DNA from: an uncultured Desulfobulbaceae bacterium
GTDB lineage: Bacteria; Desulfobacterota; Desulfobulbia; Desulfobulbales; Desulfobulbaceae
DNA: 64,000 bases
Direction of reading: 5' to 3'
Assembly (NCBI GenBank): GCA_947259225.1
Contig: CAMYLK010000011.1
Coordinates: forward strand, 39,384 to 103,383
Made by a program: the position numbers and the translations under genes. The notes under the pieces are model-generated. The model searched no databases. It was not told the DNA's origin and saw only the letters and a list, made by a program, of their open reading frames with translations. Positions 8,873 through 18,277 of the stretch are shown piece by piece; positions within the stretch are counted from its first letter, which is position 1, and every line of letters begins with the position of its first letter.

Positions 8873-9925
8873 TTATTGAGCTGCAGCGACCCGGGTGCCC
8901 TTCCCTGCTAACTCGGCCTTGGCGACCTGCACCTGTTTCTGCCTTATAAACCCGTAATCAACGAGGTGCTTTATATCAGTCCACATGGTCTCACTACCCA
9001 TAATTGCAACAATAATTGCTCCATTATCATTTGAGAACTGCCCCACATATGTCTGGCGGGCAGCACTTGTATACCCAGTCTTGCCCCCCTCGGCACCATC
9101 GATACGCCAGAGTGCCTTGTTATGATTTCTCAACATCTTTCCGTATGAGGTCCTGACCTTGGCCTTGCTCATTCGACGGGCAAATTTTTCATCCTGCATG
9201 GCATGACGAAAAATATTGGCGAGATCCCTTGCGGTCGACTTCTGTCCTTTAGCCGTCAGCCCCGAAGCAGTCCTGCACACAGTGTTTTCTGCTCCCCAGA
9301 GTTTGGCCCGTACCGTCATCATTTCCGCAAACTGTTTTTCACTCCCGGCTATTTTTTCTGCCAAAGCCACACTTGCATCATTTGCCGACGCAATCAGAAC
9401 CGCATTAATCAGATCATCAGCCCTGTAGGATTTTTTTGTGTCCAGGTACACTTTTGAGCGAGGCATTTGTGCAGCCCGACGGCTGACTCCCACCCAGTCA
9501 TTTTTTTCAAGAGACGTCAAGGCAATCATGCCGGTCAGCACCTTTATGGTAGAGGCCGGTTGGCGGGGCGCATCAGCTTGCTGTGAAAAAAGGGTCTTAC
9601 CGGTAGCAGCATCAATTATGATAGCACTCTTTGAGGTAATTTTTTTGCGGACATTAGGCAGCCAGCTGTATTCCAGTCCGGCTTTACTTGGTCGCGCCTT
9701 AACAGAAGAAATATTACCCCGTTTTCCCAGGATCACACTTTGGGCTTTACTGACCTGCGATGTTTGCTTTGCGATCTTGTGCTGTGGTACTTGTTTTGCC
9801 GTGTTGTCAAGGATCAGTAACGGCAAGGCGTGGATATTTGAATCAGTCAACAATAAAAGGCTGAAACACAGAATAACTTTGATGAATGAAAGGAAAAAAA
9901 GTCTCATAATAAAAACAGTAACCAT
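8873..9925 (-). CDS. D-alanyl-D-alanine carboxypeptidase (peptidase S11)
   Basis: Penicillin-binding-protein-type DD-carboxypeptidase that trims the pentapeptide of peptidoglycan in the periplasm. The active-site motifs are all present: SXXK in QPASTIKVLTG, SXN in LIASANDAS and KTG in EGGKTGYTSAA. The C-terminal PBP5-type beta domain appears shortened. The N-terminus has a hydrophobic segment (FLSFIKVILCFSLLLL) acting as signal or anchor. The start is uncertain: ATG 9925 and ATG 9907 both leave an intact signal sequence and neither has a clear ribosome-binding site. An upstream TTG at 9991 is less likely. Confidence 0.88.
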   Translation of the reverse strand: MVTVFIMRLFFLSFIKVILCFSLLLLTDSNIHALPLLILDNTAKQVPQHKIAKQTSQVSKAQSVILGKRGNISSVKARPSKAGLEYSWLPNVRKKITSKSAIIIDAATGKTLFSQQADAPRQPASTIKVLTGMIALTSLEKNDWVGVSRRAAQMPRSKVYLDTKKSYRADDLINAVLIASANDASVALAEKIAGSEKQFAEMMTVRAKLWGAENTVCRTASGLTAKGQKSTARDLANIFRHAMQDEKFARRMSKAKVRTSYGKMLRNHNKALWRIDGAEGGKTGYTSAARQTYVGQFSNDNGAIIVAIMGSETMWTDIKHLVDYGFIRQKQVQVAKAELAGKGTRVAAAQ

Positions 9926-10118
9926 TTTAATATGTTCTACACTTTTACAGGACTCATTATTATTTTTATATGCGCAACCCTCCTGTGTCAAGGATTTTAG
10001 GGTATTTTCCCTGTATTTTCGTTAAGTTTTCCTCATTGACATCGAGTTGTTTTTAAGTTTATGCTGAAATTCATAAAAAGACCACAATATGTATGTAAGG
10101 TTGTTAAAGGGGTACACA

Positions 10119-11900
10119 ATGCATACTGAAAAGACAAAGCCAGTGGAGAAAAAGCTCGAAAAAGAGAACCAGGAACTCGAATCTGAAACAGGGCAAAATA
10201 CCAGCAAAGCTGACATCATTCCAGGATGTTACACAACACTTAACGAATTAATTGACAGCTGTACTGAAAAATTCGGCGAGTACCCCGCCATTGGCATGGC
10301 CTTTGAAAAACCTCTTACCTACAGTGAACTGCATTCCCGAATTCTTGTTCTCGCCAGACAATTACAGGATGAGGGGATCTGTCAAGGTGACCGTGTTGCC
10401 CTTCTGGCAGAAAATTCCCATAACTGGGGGACAGCCTATCTCGCTATAGTTCGGGTGGGAGCCGTTGCCGTACCGATACTACCCGACCTTCCGGATTCAG
10501 ATGTACGCCATATTCTCACCCAGATGGAATGCAGGCTGATTTTCATTACCCAGAGACAAATAGAAAAAATATTTGAGCTGAAGAATAATCTGGACAGAAT
10601 CATCACCCTGGATGATTTTCAGGAGCAAAAGGGATTTGCACACGTCCAGACCTTCTCTGATTTCCTCAAGGAAGCTACGGAAAAACACGGCTCTGCAGAA
10701 GAAATAGTTTTTCCAGAGGTTGACAGTAACGACCTGGCCTCCATTCTCTATACTTCAGGAACATCAGGGTTTTCCAAAGCGGTCATGCTTACCCATTATA
10801 ATCTTTGCGCAAACGGATACTCCGCCAGCAAGCTTCTTAATATACAATCCGGCAGTACTTTCCTGTCCGTCCTGCCCATTTCGCACACCTATGAATTCAC
10901 CGTCGGATTCCTCCTCCCCCTGATCAAAGGATGCCGCATCGTCTATGCGGGGAAAACCCCCACTCCGGCAATTCTTCAGAAAATCTGTGCCGAAGAGCGG
11001 CCCGAAGCCATGCTGGTTGTTCCCCTCATTATGGAGAAAATATTCAAAAAAAGGGTCCTGCCTGCCATTGAAAAGAACAAACTTCTTACTATGGTTTGCC
11101 GGTTCAAAATTGGTCAGAAACTGGTTTACAAAAAAATCGGTGCCAAGCTTCTGGACTTTTTCGGAGGCAACCTTGAGGTGATGGGAATAGGTGGAGCCGC
11201 CCTCAACCCTGATGTCGAGTCCTTTTTGCGGGACGCTGGATTCCCGTACATTTTAGGGTATGGTCTGACGGAAACTGCGCCACTGCTTTCAGGAGGCCCC
11301 CAGGGAGACAAAACCATTACACTGGGCTCTTCAGGTAAACCGGTCCCCCATGTTGTAATCAGGATTAGCAACCCGGATCCTGAGACAGGTATAGGTGAGA
11401 TTCAGGCCCAGGGACCGAATGTCATGCAAGGCTACTGGGATGACGAAGAGGCGACAAGTGAAACATTCACCGGGGATGGCTGGTTCCAAACAGGTGACAT
11501 GGGTATCATCGATGAAAAAGGCAACCTTCACATCACGGGACGTTCAAAATCGGTCATTGTCCTGGCCAGCGGCGAGAATATATATCCGGAAGCGATTGAG
11601 CATAAACTCAACTCATACCCGTTTGTCGTCGAATCACTAGTCCTGGAGAACAATGGCCTGTTAGAGGCCTGGATATATCCTGATTACGAGTATATTGATG
11701 CTGAGACCATCGGACAGAGCAGACAGCAGAGACACCAGTATATTACAGATGAGCTTGATAAAATGCGGATCGAAGTCAACGAACAGCTTCACATTACTTC
11801 CAGGCTATCCAGGGTCATTGAGCGGCGGGAACCGTTTATCAAAACAGCCACCCATAAAATCAAGAGATACCTTTACTCAAACAGACACATGAGTGAATAG
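10119..11900 (+). CDS. AMP-dependent (long-chain) fatty acid-CoA ligase
   Basis: 593-residue ANL-superfamily adenylating enzyme that activates a carboxylic acid to acyl-AMP and then acyl-CoA. The P-loop is YTSGTSGFSKAVMLTH, A5 is GYGLTETAP, and A7/A8 are TGDMGIIDEKGNLHITGRSK with ENIYPEAIE. The C-terminal lysine lies near FIKTATHKIKRY. ATG 10119 was chosen over ATG 10089 because AAAGGGG stands 7 nt before it. The protein lacks a signal or membrane helix. Long-chain fatty acid is the most likely substrate from the overall architecture; acyl-ACP synthetase activity is possible. Confidence 0.9.
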   Translation: MHTEKTKPVEKKLEKENQELESETGQNTSKADIIPGCYTTLNELIDSCTEKFGEYPAIGMAFEKPLTYSELHSRILVLARQLQDEGICQGDRVALLAENSHNWGTAYLAIVRVGAVAVPILPDLPDSDVRHILTQMECRLIFITQRQIEKIFELKNNLDRIITLDDFQEQKGFAHVQTFSDFLKEATEKHGSAEEIVFPEVDSNDLASILYTSGTSGFSKAVMLTHYNLCANGYSASKLLNIQSGSTFLSVLPISHTYEFTVGFLLPLIKGCRIVYAGKTPTPAILQKICAEERPEAMLVVPLIMEKIFKKRVLPAIEKNKLLTMVCRFKIGQKLVYKKIGAKLLDFFGGNLEVMGIGGAALNPDVESFLRDAGFPYILGYGLTETAPLLSGGPQGDKTITLGSSGKPVPHVVIRISNPDPETGIGEIQAQGPNVMQGYWDDEEATSETFTGDGWFQTGDMGIIDEKGNLHITGRSKSVIVLASGENIYPEAIEHKLNSYPFVVESLVLENNGLLEAWIYPDYEYIDAETIGQSRQQRHQYITDELDKMRIEVNEQLHITSRLSRVIERREPFIKTATHKIKRYLYSNRHMSE

Positions 11901-11978
11901 CTTTACGTTTTTTTTGGGAATTGAAATCACAACAGTCAGGTCATAAGGTCAACAATATAAGCCAGAAAGGTGTTTATA

Positions 11979-12599
11979 ATGAAAAAATTATTCATTTCGT
12001 GCATGTTCCTCTCTTCTGTTTTGTTTTTATGGGCATGCGGGGCATCTGTAAAAATGATCGGCTCCTGGACAGACGATTCCAGGGCAGGTTATTCAATCGA
12101 TAATGTCCTTGTGATCGGTATCCACCGAAAAGATATCAACCGAAATTTATGGGAAAATACGTTTGTTGAGCTTCTTGATAAAGAAAATATCAAGGCGCAA
12201 GCAAGCCATACAGTTATAGACGGTCAGGTTATTGAGCCGGACCGGCAATCAATAGAAGCCGCAGTAAAGAAGTCCGGTGCTGCAACAATATTGGTAACTC
12301 GTGTTGTTGGACAAAAATCAGAGGAAAAAACACTTCCGGGGTTTGTTCACTATGAACCTGCAACGTACTACAGAGGAATGTATGACTATTATGGCTATGC
12401 ATACAGAGCTGTCTACAGTCCTCCGGTCAATGTCAGCAAAACGATAGTGCGCCTGGAGTCCAATGTTTACGATGTGGCTACTGAAAAACTTGTCTGGACC
12501 GCACAGTCAGAGTCTGTCGATGCGAAACTTCTGAAAACTGATTTTGCCAAAATGGCTAATTTGTTTCTGGATGATCTGCGAAAAAAGAAATTGCTCTAA
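11979..12599 (+). CDS. Lipoprotein, DUF4136-like
   Basis: 206 residues from ATG 11979 (AAAGGTG 6 nt upstream). A signal peptide ends at a lipobox-like LFLWAC, so the mature protein is lipid-anchored and begins CGASVKMIGSWTDDS. The rest is a compact alpha/beta domain (VLVIGIHRKDINRNLWENTF, then IEAAVKKSGAATILVTRVVG, then KTIVRLESNVYDVATEKLVWTA). This resembles the DUF4136-type lipoproteins found in many Gram-negatives. A Tyr-rich loop (YYRGMYDYYGYAYRAVY) is notable. Function unknown. It sits alone, 78 bp after the acyl-CoA synthetase. Confidence 0.68.
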   Translation: MKKLFISCMFLSSVLFLWACGASVKMIGSWTDDSRAGYSIDNVLVIGIHRKDINRNLWENTFVELLDKENIKAQASHTVIDGQVIEPDRQSIEAAVKKSGAATILVTRVVGQKSEEKTLPGFVHYEPATYYRGMYDYYGYAYRAVYSPPVNVSKTIVRLESNVYDVATEKLVWTAQSESVDAKLLKTDFAKMANLFLDDLRKKKLL

Positions 12600-12741
12600 C
12601 CTTTTGGTTATAACTCTGATGACCGTTTATGACCATAAAGGTGATTAATGTCAGGTGGTTGGATTCGTTACGATTGCCACATCAAACCTTAACCGGTTCC
12701 CTCTCGCTAGAGGATGAAGCCCATTGGGAGTAGTAAGGAAA

Positions 12742-12818
12742 TGGCGCGCCCGGAGGGATTCGAACCCCCGACACCTGGATTCGAAGTCCAGTGCTCTATC
12801 CAGCTGAGCTACGAGCGC
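12742..12818 (-). tRNA. tRNA-Arg (anticodon TCG)
   Basis: A 77-nt cloverleaf on the reverse strand. The acceptor 5' GCGCTCG pairs with CGGGCGC, followed by discriminator G and an encoded CCA (12742-12744). The anticodon loop CTTCGAA reads TCG (codon CGA). The T-loop GTTCGAA and D-arm GTAGCTCAGCTGGATAGAGC are standard. Confidence 0.96.
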
Positions 12819-12889
12819 TTGAGAACCGCAAGGAACCTGATACATTAATTATAAAGAAAATCAGGTGGTTTGCAATAACTCTTTGCTGT

Positions 12890-13504
12890 TCATCCGAGAA
12901 GTAAATTATTGGCAAACAATATTATAGGACCTATAACCTTGGAAAGAATCCCAAGGTAGAAAAGGATGAGCAGCAGGATGAATCCGAATGGCTCAAGCTT
13001 TTCATAACTTCTGGCCATGTCCGGAGGCAGTACGCCCATCAGTACCTTTGAGCCGTCAAGAGGCGGAATCGGGATGCAGTTAAACACTGCAAGAACTATA
13101 TTAATCCAAACGCTAGCAGCCAGCATCCATACAAGCGGTTTCAGTATGAATACGGGAAGGATTGGCATCAAAAGAAATAACTTTACCAGCACAGCGCTCA
13201 GCACAGCAAGAACCACGTTTGCCCCCGGCCCGGCAAGAGCAACCAGGAGCATTCCCCGTTTCGGATCTTTGAAATACCTTGGATTGACTGGCACCGGTTT
13301 GGCCCAGCCTATTTTTATAATGAAGAATGCCAGCACGCCCAGAGGGTCAATGTGTTTAATAGGATTCATGGTCAGCCGGCCCGCATTCTTTGCAGTCGGG
13401 TCACCTAGATTTAAGGCCACATACCCGTGCGCCAACTCGTGAAAAGTGACAGCGAACAGGAACGGTGGCGCATAAATTATAATCTCCCGTATTAAATTAT
13501 TTAT
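12890..13504 (-). CDS. Site-2 protease family protein (peptidase M50-like)
   Basis: Integral membrane zinc metalloprotease of the small bacterial M50 type. The zinc motif HELAH is encoded at 13427-13441 and is followed by GYVALNLGDPTAKNAGRLTMNP and, further on, LVALAGPGANVVLA with the second ligand region. Several membrane helices follow. The first usable standard codon near the motif (TTG 13435) would cut HELAH in half, so the gene must start further upstream. The frame is open back to a TAG at 13514-13516 and reads KKDINNLIREIIIYAPPFLF. No ATG, GTG or TTG lies there; a rare start (ATA 13504, just behind GAAGAAGG) or a base error is implied. Confidence 0.8.
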   Translation of the reverse strand: MNNLIREIIIYAPPFLFAVTFHELAHGYVALNLGDPTAKNAGRLTMNPIKHIDPLGVLAFFIIKIGWAKPVPVNPRYFKDPKRGMLLVALAGPGANVVLAVLSAVLVKLFLLMPILPVFILKPLVWMLAASVWINIVLAVFNCIPIPPLDGSKVLMGVLPPDMARSYEKLEPFGFILLLILFYLGILSKVIGPIILFANNLLLG

Positions 13505-13578
13505 ATCCTTCTTCTATTTACTCTTTCTTAAAAAATGATCAGCGGGTTGCGAAACGCTGCCATTACAACCAACCTAGT

Positions 13579-13681
13579 AAGAGTCCAGCAGTGCTTCAGA
13601 TACACCCATTCAGGACGGGGTGCTATAGCCCACTATGCACCCCGTCCTGAATGGGTGTAGATGGAGTGCTGCTGGACTCTT
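13579..13681. repeat. 103-bp near-perfect palindrome
   Basis: The outer arm 13579-13591 pairs with 13669-13681. The inner arm 13601-13623 pairs perfectly over 23 bp with 13637-13659. The 13-nt centre can itself fold weakly. It lies between the site-2 protease gene and the stop codon of the DUF3047 gene, which falls on the right tip. It may serve as a transcription terminator for the DUF3047 gene or be a miniature or REP-type element. Confidence 0.85.
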
Positions 13682-14408
13682 ATTTTTTCAGCACCTGAAT
13701 ATAATCCAGATATGAGACCGATGATTCACCGGTATTGTCGGAATCATTCATTATAGAGATTGAAGCCATTGCAGGAGGAAGAGTTCCGAATGCCTTTTTA
13801 TAGTCATCTATTATATTGACTTCCTCTTCCAGCCACTTGCCGACTTCTGTTTCACCTGATCGTAGTATAATCAGTTTTGACCTGTCGGTATAGGGGCTGG
13901 AACAAATAAATTGTATGCACGGCTTATTGGCCCATATATAATTCAGGCTGCTATGGGGTGGATACTTTCCAAACACAGCCCTGGTGAGGCCATATATGTT
14001 TTTTTCAGCAAAGGTCGCTTTCTCCGGATCGTATTTGAACATGACATACACACGAATAGGAAAATCGTTGCCGGACTTCTCATTTAAATTCCCTCCTGCG
14101 TACACATTATCCACTTTCCATCTCCACCTGACCACAGGCGAGGTGTAAACATTAAATTCATCTTTATACCTGATGCCGGATGCAGACCCATTGCTCCTTG
14201 CAACAAGGATATGTCCATCCCCTTCCTTCTGAATATGATATTCCGTATGTTTCTCAATCAGGGGAAAAGTCACCGGCTCCCAGCTCTTCAGATTGTCAAA
14301 GTTTTCGATGATAACAGCCTTTTGCGCAAACCCTTTCACTGACAGCAAGACCAGCAAAATAAATAACAGGAGAAAAGATCTGAACGCGAGGGTTTTATTT
14401 CTTAACAT
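13680..14408 (-). CDS. DUF3047 domain-containing exported protein
   Basis: 242 residues. The N-terminal signal peptide (SFLLLFILLVLLSVKGFAQ) is followed by a single beta-rich domain. Features typical of DUF3047 are FDNLKSWEPVTFP, VRWRWKVDNVYAGGNLNEKSGNDFPIRVYVMF, SLNYIWANKPC and the end SYLDYIQVLKK. Such domains are predicted carbohydrate-binding-like or jelly-roll folds of unknown role. Its stop codon touches the large palindrome that follows. It lies 75 bp after the DHH-CBS-nucleotidyltransferase gene on the same strand. Confidence 0.82.
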   Translation of the reverse strand: MLRNKTLAFRSFLLLFILLVLLSVKGFAQKAVIIENFDNLKSWEPVTFPLIEKHTEYHIQKEGDGHILVARSNGSASGIRYKDEFNVYTSPVVRWRWKVDNVYAGGNLNEKSGNDFPIRVYVMFKYDPEKATFAEKNIYGLTRAVFGKYPPHSSLNYIWANKPCIQFICSSPYTDRSKLIILRSGETEVGKWLEEEVNIIDDYKKAFGTLPPAMASISIMNDSDNTGESSVSYLDYIQVLKK

Positions 14409-14483
14409 ATTTACGGAACTCCTCCAGGAAGGAGCCTCATTGCCGACACATGTCTCCGGCAGATAAGAAGCTTCAGGGTACTG

Positions 14484-17171
14484 TTAATTGTTCATCTTTT
14501 TTTTCACAGGATAATGTGTGCGGATGAAGTGCAGGGCCTCTTCATGAGAATTGATTTCCCCATTGAGCTGACCCTCTATAATGTGGTTGAGCATTGACCT
14601 GTATTCCGGGCCAGGCTTATAGCCCATTTCCTGCAGGTCAATACCGCTGACAAGAGGTTGTTCGCCGTCCAGTTGCGTCACATACTGGGATACAGCCTTC
14701 TGGATATGTTTTTTTCTCGCTATGGCCATAAGGTACAGGAGACCTTCATTATCGAGATCATGCAGGAGCCAGTATATTTCACTGGGCTTCATATACGGCC
14801 TGTGTAGCATATCCATGGATATTCTGTCTGCCTCCGCTTTCTGCCTGATGAGATTTCTCTCGAGCCTTTCAGGAAGTTCAAAGCGTTTGCAAAAACTCAA
14901 CAATTCCTTGATCCGCGACCGGCTCATGATGGCAAGCAGATATACTTTCCAGGGCTCAAGCGATTCATCGAGATACATGAGCTTGAACCAGGAAATTGCC
15001 CTGCTGGCCTGGGTGAGAACATGAATAAAACGCCGGTCAACTTTAAGGTTCGGCTTCAGGTCGGGCCAGAGGAATTGAAAAAGATCCAGTGCTCCCAACC
15101 GTTTGAGGGCCGGCACAGGGTTGTCTTCTGACAGTATCTGGCACAGCTCGCTAAAGAATCGTGGCCCGAAAAACCGGTCAAAGAGTTTCATGCGTACCGC
15201 ATTTTTGATCAGTTTTTCAGTATGCTTTGCGATCCTGAAGTCGAGGCGCTGTTCAAATCGAATCGCCCTAAAAATACGGGTCGGGTCTTCTACAAAACTC
15301 AGGTTGTGCAGTACACTGATCCTGTGCCTTTTCAAATCGGTCTGACTGTTGAAAAAATCCACCAGGGTCCCGAAGCGATCAGGGTTCAGGTGGATAGCCA
15401 TTGCGTTGATTGTAAAATCCCGCCGGTAAAGGTCCAGCTTGATGGATGACAGTTCAACCGTAGGTATGGCCGCAGGATACTCATAGTACTCAAGCCTGGC
15501 TGTGGCGACATCAATACGCATGCCATCCGGCAATATGACCGTTGCGGTACCAAACTTTCTGTGTGTCCTCACCGTTGCTTCCAGTTCACCGGAAAGTGCC
15601 TTGGCAAAACCTATTCCATCTCCTTCAATGACAATATCAAGGTCAAAGTTTTTTATCTGCAGCAGCAGGTCCCTGACAAAGCCCCCCACAACAAACGCGT
15701 GACATTGCATTTTCTCGGCAACCTCACCGATCCGCCGAAGCAGGACTAAAATATTACGGTCGACATTGTGGGCAAGTATAGTCGTCAGGTTTCGTGTCCT
15801 GATGGTTGATGGCTGCTCATCCTCATGCAGGAGATTTTTGGGCAGATGCGACGGGTCATTCACAAGCAGGTTCAGCAGGTCTGTCCTGGTTATAACTCCC
15901 TGTACCCTGTCCCGTTCCACCACAGGAATAAGACGCTGCCGGTGACCTATGATCAGTTCCTGAATATCAGCCAGGGTAGCTGTAGATGGGAGGGTCTCGA
16001 TCTCCGTTGTCATGTAGTCGCTGACCGGAAGGTCACCAAGCTTATGAAAAATTGCCTTTTCAATTACCCTCCTGGAGATCATCCCAAGGAAACTTGTCGG
16101 AGAATTTGCATCAGTGCTATTCGTGTCGCCTGAAATAACCGGCAGGACTGTTATGTTATAGCGGGTGAGCAGATCATTGGCCTCGTTAATGGCAATGTCC
16201 GGTGTAATGGTTATAATCGGTGACGACATGATTTCACCTGCAATGGCCCGCGGACGGACATACCTGTGCAGAAGGTGTACAAGATGCTCCTCGGCCTCAA
16301 ACAGGGTCATATCTTTTACAGTGGCGGATGCCGCCGATGCGTGGCCGCCACCGCCGAAATCCCTGGCAATCTGGCCAACATTCACTTCAGGAATGCGGCT
16401 GCGCGCAATCAGATAGATCCTCTCTCCCATACAGATCAGGCCAAAGAGCACATCAAGATTCTCCATGATCATGAGACGGTGGAGAATAACAGCAAAACTG
16501 TCCATATAGTCCTGCAGGGTCAGTTTGGTTATGACAATTTCAACGGACTGTATGGTATACGTGGTGGCGTTTTTAAGCAGATTGCCAAGCAGGCCGACCT
16601 GCCTGGCAGAAAGGTCCTGGGAGATGAACTGGGAAATGATATCCAGGTTGGCGCCCTGTCCGAGAAGCCAGGAGGCTGCCTGCAGGTCCTCGGCAGTTGT
16701 GCTTGCGTGCAGGAACGATCCTGTATCTTCATATATGCCCAGGGCCAGGAGTGTTGCTTCGTCCCGGTTCAGTTCAATACCCTGGTCCTTGAAAAGCCTT
16801 GTAAAAATTGTTGAGGTGGAGCCAAACGGTTCAACAACCTCCTTGTCTCCTTTCAGATCACCGGATGAATCCGGATGATGGTCGTAAATGTGCAGTTCGA
16901 TACCGGGATTCTGCAAGCACTCCTGTAGTTTGCCTAACCGGTTGGATTGCCTGGTATCAACAACAATAAGGCGTTTGACCTCTTCCAGATTTATGTGTTT
17001 TATACGCTTGAAGGTATAGGGGTCCTGAAATTCCTGGGCCAGAAAATTCCGCAGTCCCTTTTCCTGGGAACCGGAGAAAACCAGTTCTGCCCCCGGATAC
17101 AGTTTTTTAGCAGCCACCATTGAGGCCAGCGCGTCAAAATCTGCATTGAGATGTGTGGTTATAACTTCCAT
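14484..17171 (-). CDS. DHH-CBS-poly(A)/tRNA nucleotidyltransferase fusion
   Basis: 895-residue three-part protein. Residues 1 to about 300 are a DHH/DHHA1 phosphoesterase (NADFDALAS, VDTRQSN, YDHHPDS, GGGGHASAA). Residues about 310-430 are a CBS pair (MSSPIITITPD ... VSDYMTTEIETLPS). Residues about 490-880 are a class II nucleotidyltransferase (GGFVRDLLL, FDLDIVIEGDG with the catalytic Asp pair, RRDFTINAMAI, EDPTRIFRAIRFE) with its helical tail. This architecture is known from deltaproteobacteria and related groups and is usually called an A-adding or CCA-adding tRNA nucleotidyltransferase. The tRNA encoded nearby carries its own CCA, so repair rather than synthesis is plausible. Confidence 0.92.
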   Translation of the reverse strand: MEVITTHLNADFDALASMVAAKKLYPGAELVFSGSQEKGLRNFLAQEFQDPYTFKRIKHINLEEVKRLIVVDTRQSNRLGKLQECLQNPGIELHIYDHHPDSSGDLKGDKEVVEPFGSTSTIFTRLFKDQGIELNRDEATLLALGIYEDTGSFLHASTTAEDLQAASWLLGQGANLDIISQFISQDLSARQVGLLGNLLKNATTYTIQSVEIVITKLTLQDYMDSFAVILHRLMIMENLDVLFGLICMGERIYLIARSRIPEVNVGQIARDFGGGGHASAASATVKDMTLFEAEEHLVHLLHRYVRPRAIAGEIMSSPIITITPDIAINEANDLLTRYNITVLPVISGDTNSTDANSPTSFLGMISRRVIEKAIFHKLGDLPVSDYMTTEIETLPSTATLADIQELIIGHRQRLIPVVERDRVQGVITRTDLLNLLVNDPSHLPKNLLHEDEQPSTIRTRNLTTILAHNVDRNILVLLRRIGEVAEKMQCHAFVVGGFVRDLLLQIKNFDLDIVIEGDGIGFAKALSGELEATVRTHRKFGTATVILPDGMRIDVATARLEYYEYPAAIPTVELSSIKLDLYRRDFTINAMAIHLNPDRFGTLVDFFNSQTDLKRHRISVLHNLSFVEDPTRIFRAIRFEQRLDFRIAKHTEKLIKNAVRMKLFDRFFGPRFFSELCQILSEDNPVPALKRLGALDLFQFLWPDLKPNLKVDRRFIHVLTQASRAISWFKLMYLDESLEPWKVYLLAIMSRSRIKELLSFCKRFELPERLERNLIRQKAEADRISMDMLHRPYMKPSEIYWLLHDLDNEGLLYLMAIARKKHIQKAVSQYVTQLDGEQPLVSGIDLQEMGYKPGPEYRSMLNHIIEGQLNGEINSHEEALHFIRTHYPVKKKMNN

Positions 17172-17235
17172 TTATTAATTATACTCTACAGTTTGTTCTG
17201 AGCAAAATGATTCGCGCAGTCACAAGGGTTTGGTA

Positions 17236-18150
17236 TTAACCAGTTATAACCAGATCAATAAGGTAATGGATGACCGGCAGGGTCAAAAACGACACCAGAA
17301 TGCCGAACCCTACCAAGGCAGATGTCAACCGTGGCTTGAGCCCGGCAATGGAAGCCAGCGCCCCTGCGGCAACCATAGGGGGCATTGCTGTTTCAAATAA
17401 GGATACCTGGACACCAAGGCCGGTCAATCCAAACAGCATACAAATCATGATAAAGACCATTGGAGTGACAATCAGCCGAAGCGTTAAACCCACAAAGAGG
17501 GGCATCCACTCTGAAGAAGGCATGGTCAGACGCAACTGAAAGCCGATTGCGACCATCACCACCGGAACTAATGACCCGGCTGTCATTTCAAGCATTGCAT
17601 GCAGCCAGCCTGGAAGTTCTGCTGACCTGAAGATGAGAGCCGCAACCAGGGCGATAAATGGAGGAAATAAAATAATCTTCCTAGCGATCATGCTCCAGGT
17701 CGGCTTTATACCCCCGCCATAAAGTGCGATAATCAGTGTACCATATGTTGACAGGGCCAGGAAGGATCCAAACTGGTCATACAGTATTGCGTACGTGACG
17801 CCACTGCTGCCATAAAACAGTTCAACCATGGGGATACCGAGAAATGCCGTATTCCCCAGAGGAACCATGAGAAGCAGGGCTCCTGTAATATCCCGGGTCC
17901 AGTTCAGCAGCCGACAGACGATCCAGACCATAATTCCTGAAAAAAGAACTACCAGCCAGGGCATAAGGACTGGTACCAGGAGATTCTCTGACAGGCTGAG
18001 CTTAGGGACCTGCACGAGAATGAGCGCGGGCAGTGCTATGTATATGACATATAGATTAAGGCTTTGAGCAGTTCCCTCGGGGAATCCTGGAATTCGCCGC
18101 ATGACCTGTCCGGCAGCCAAAAGTATAAGAAAAGGTAAAACGTTTTCCAT
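17236..18150 (-). CDS. AEC-family transporter (auxin efflux carrier-like)
   Basis: 304-residue membrane protein with about ten helices arranged as two five-helix halves (starts MENVLPFLILLAAGQVMRR; second half from about residue 165). The motif GNTAFLGIPMVELFYG in helix 4 and the C-terminal VAAGALASIAG are typical of the AEC/bile-acid-sodium-symporter-related family. Members export or take up organic acids such as malate. The substrate here is unknown. It lies 64 bp upstream of the nucleotidyltransferase fusion on the same strand. Confidence 0.88.
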   Translation of the reverse strand: MENVLPFLILLAAGQVMRRIPGFPEGTAQSLNLYVIYIALPALILVQVPKLSLSENLLVPVLMPWLVVLFSGIMVWIVCRLLNWTRDITGALLLMVPLGNTAFLGIPMVELFYGSSGVTYAILYDQFGSFLALSTYGTLIIALYGGGIKPTWSMIARKIILFPPFIALVAALIFRSAELPGWLHAMLEMTAGSLVPVVMVAIGFQLRLTMPSSEWMPLFVGLTLRLIVTPMVFIMICMLFGLTGLGVQVSLFETAMPPMVAAGALASIAGLKPRLTSALVGFGILVSFLTLPVIHYLIDLVITG

Positions 18151-18277
18151 TTTCTGTCAGGTTCGTTCGTTTTGCTGGGCCTGTTTCACAAAGTGAACTC
18201 CTTCTTTTGAGCTAGGTAGTCGACTTTCATAAACCCGGCAACCCATTATTAAGAATAACACCGAAAGTCTTCTCCAT

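Noticed and set aside
12651..12845. Reverse-strand 64-codon frame over the tRNA gene
   Set aside because: It reads straight through tRNA-Arg(TCG) and gives the typical false VAQLDRALDFESRCRGFES product of tRNA shadows.
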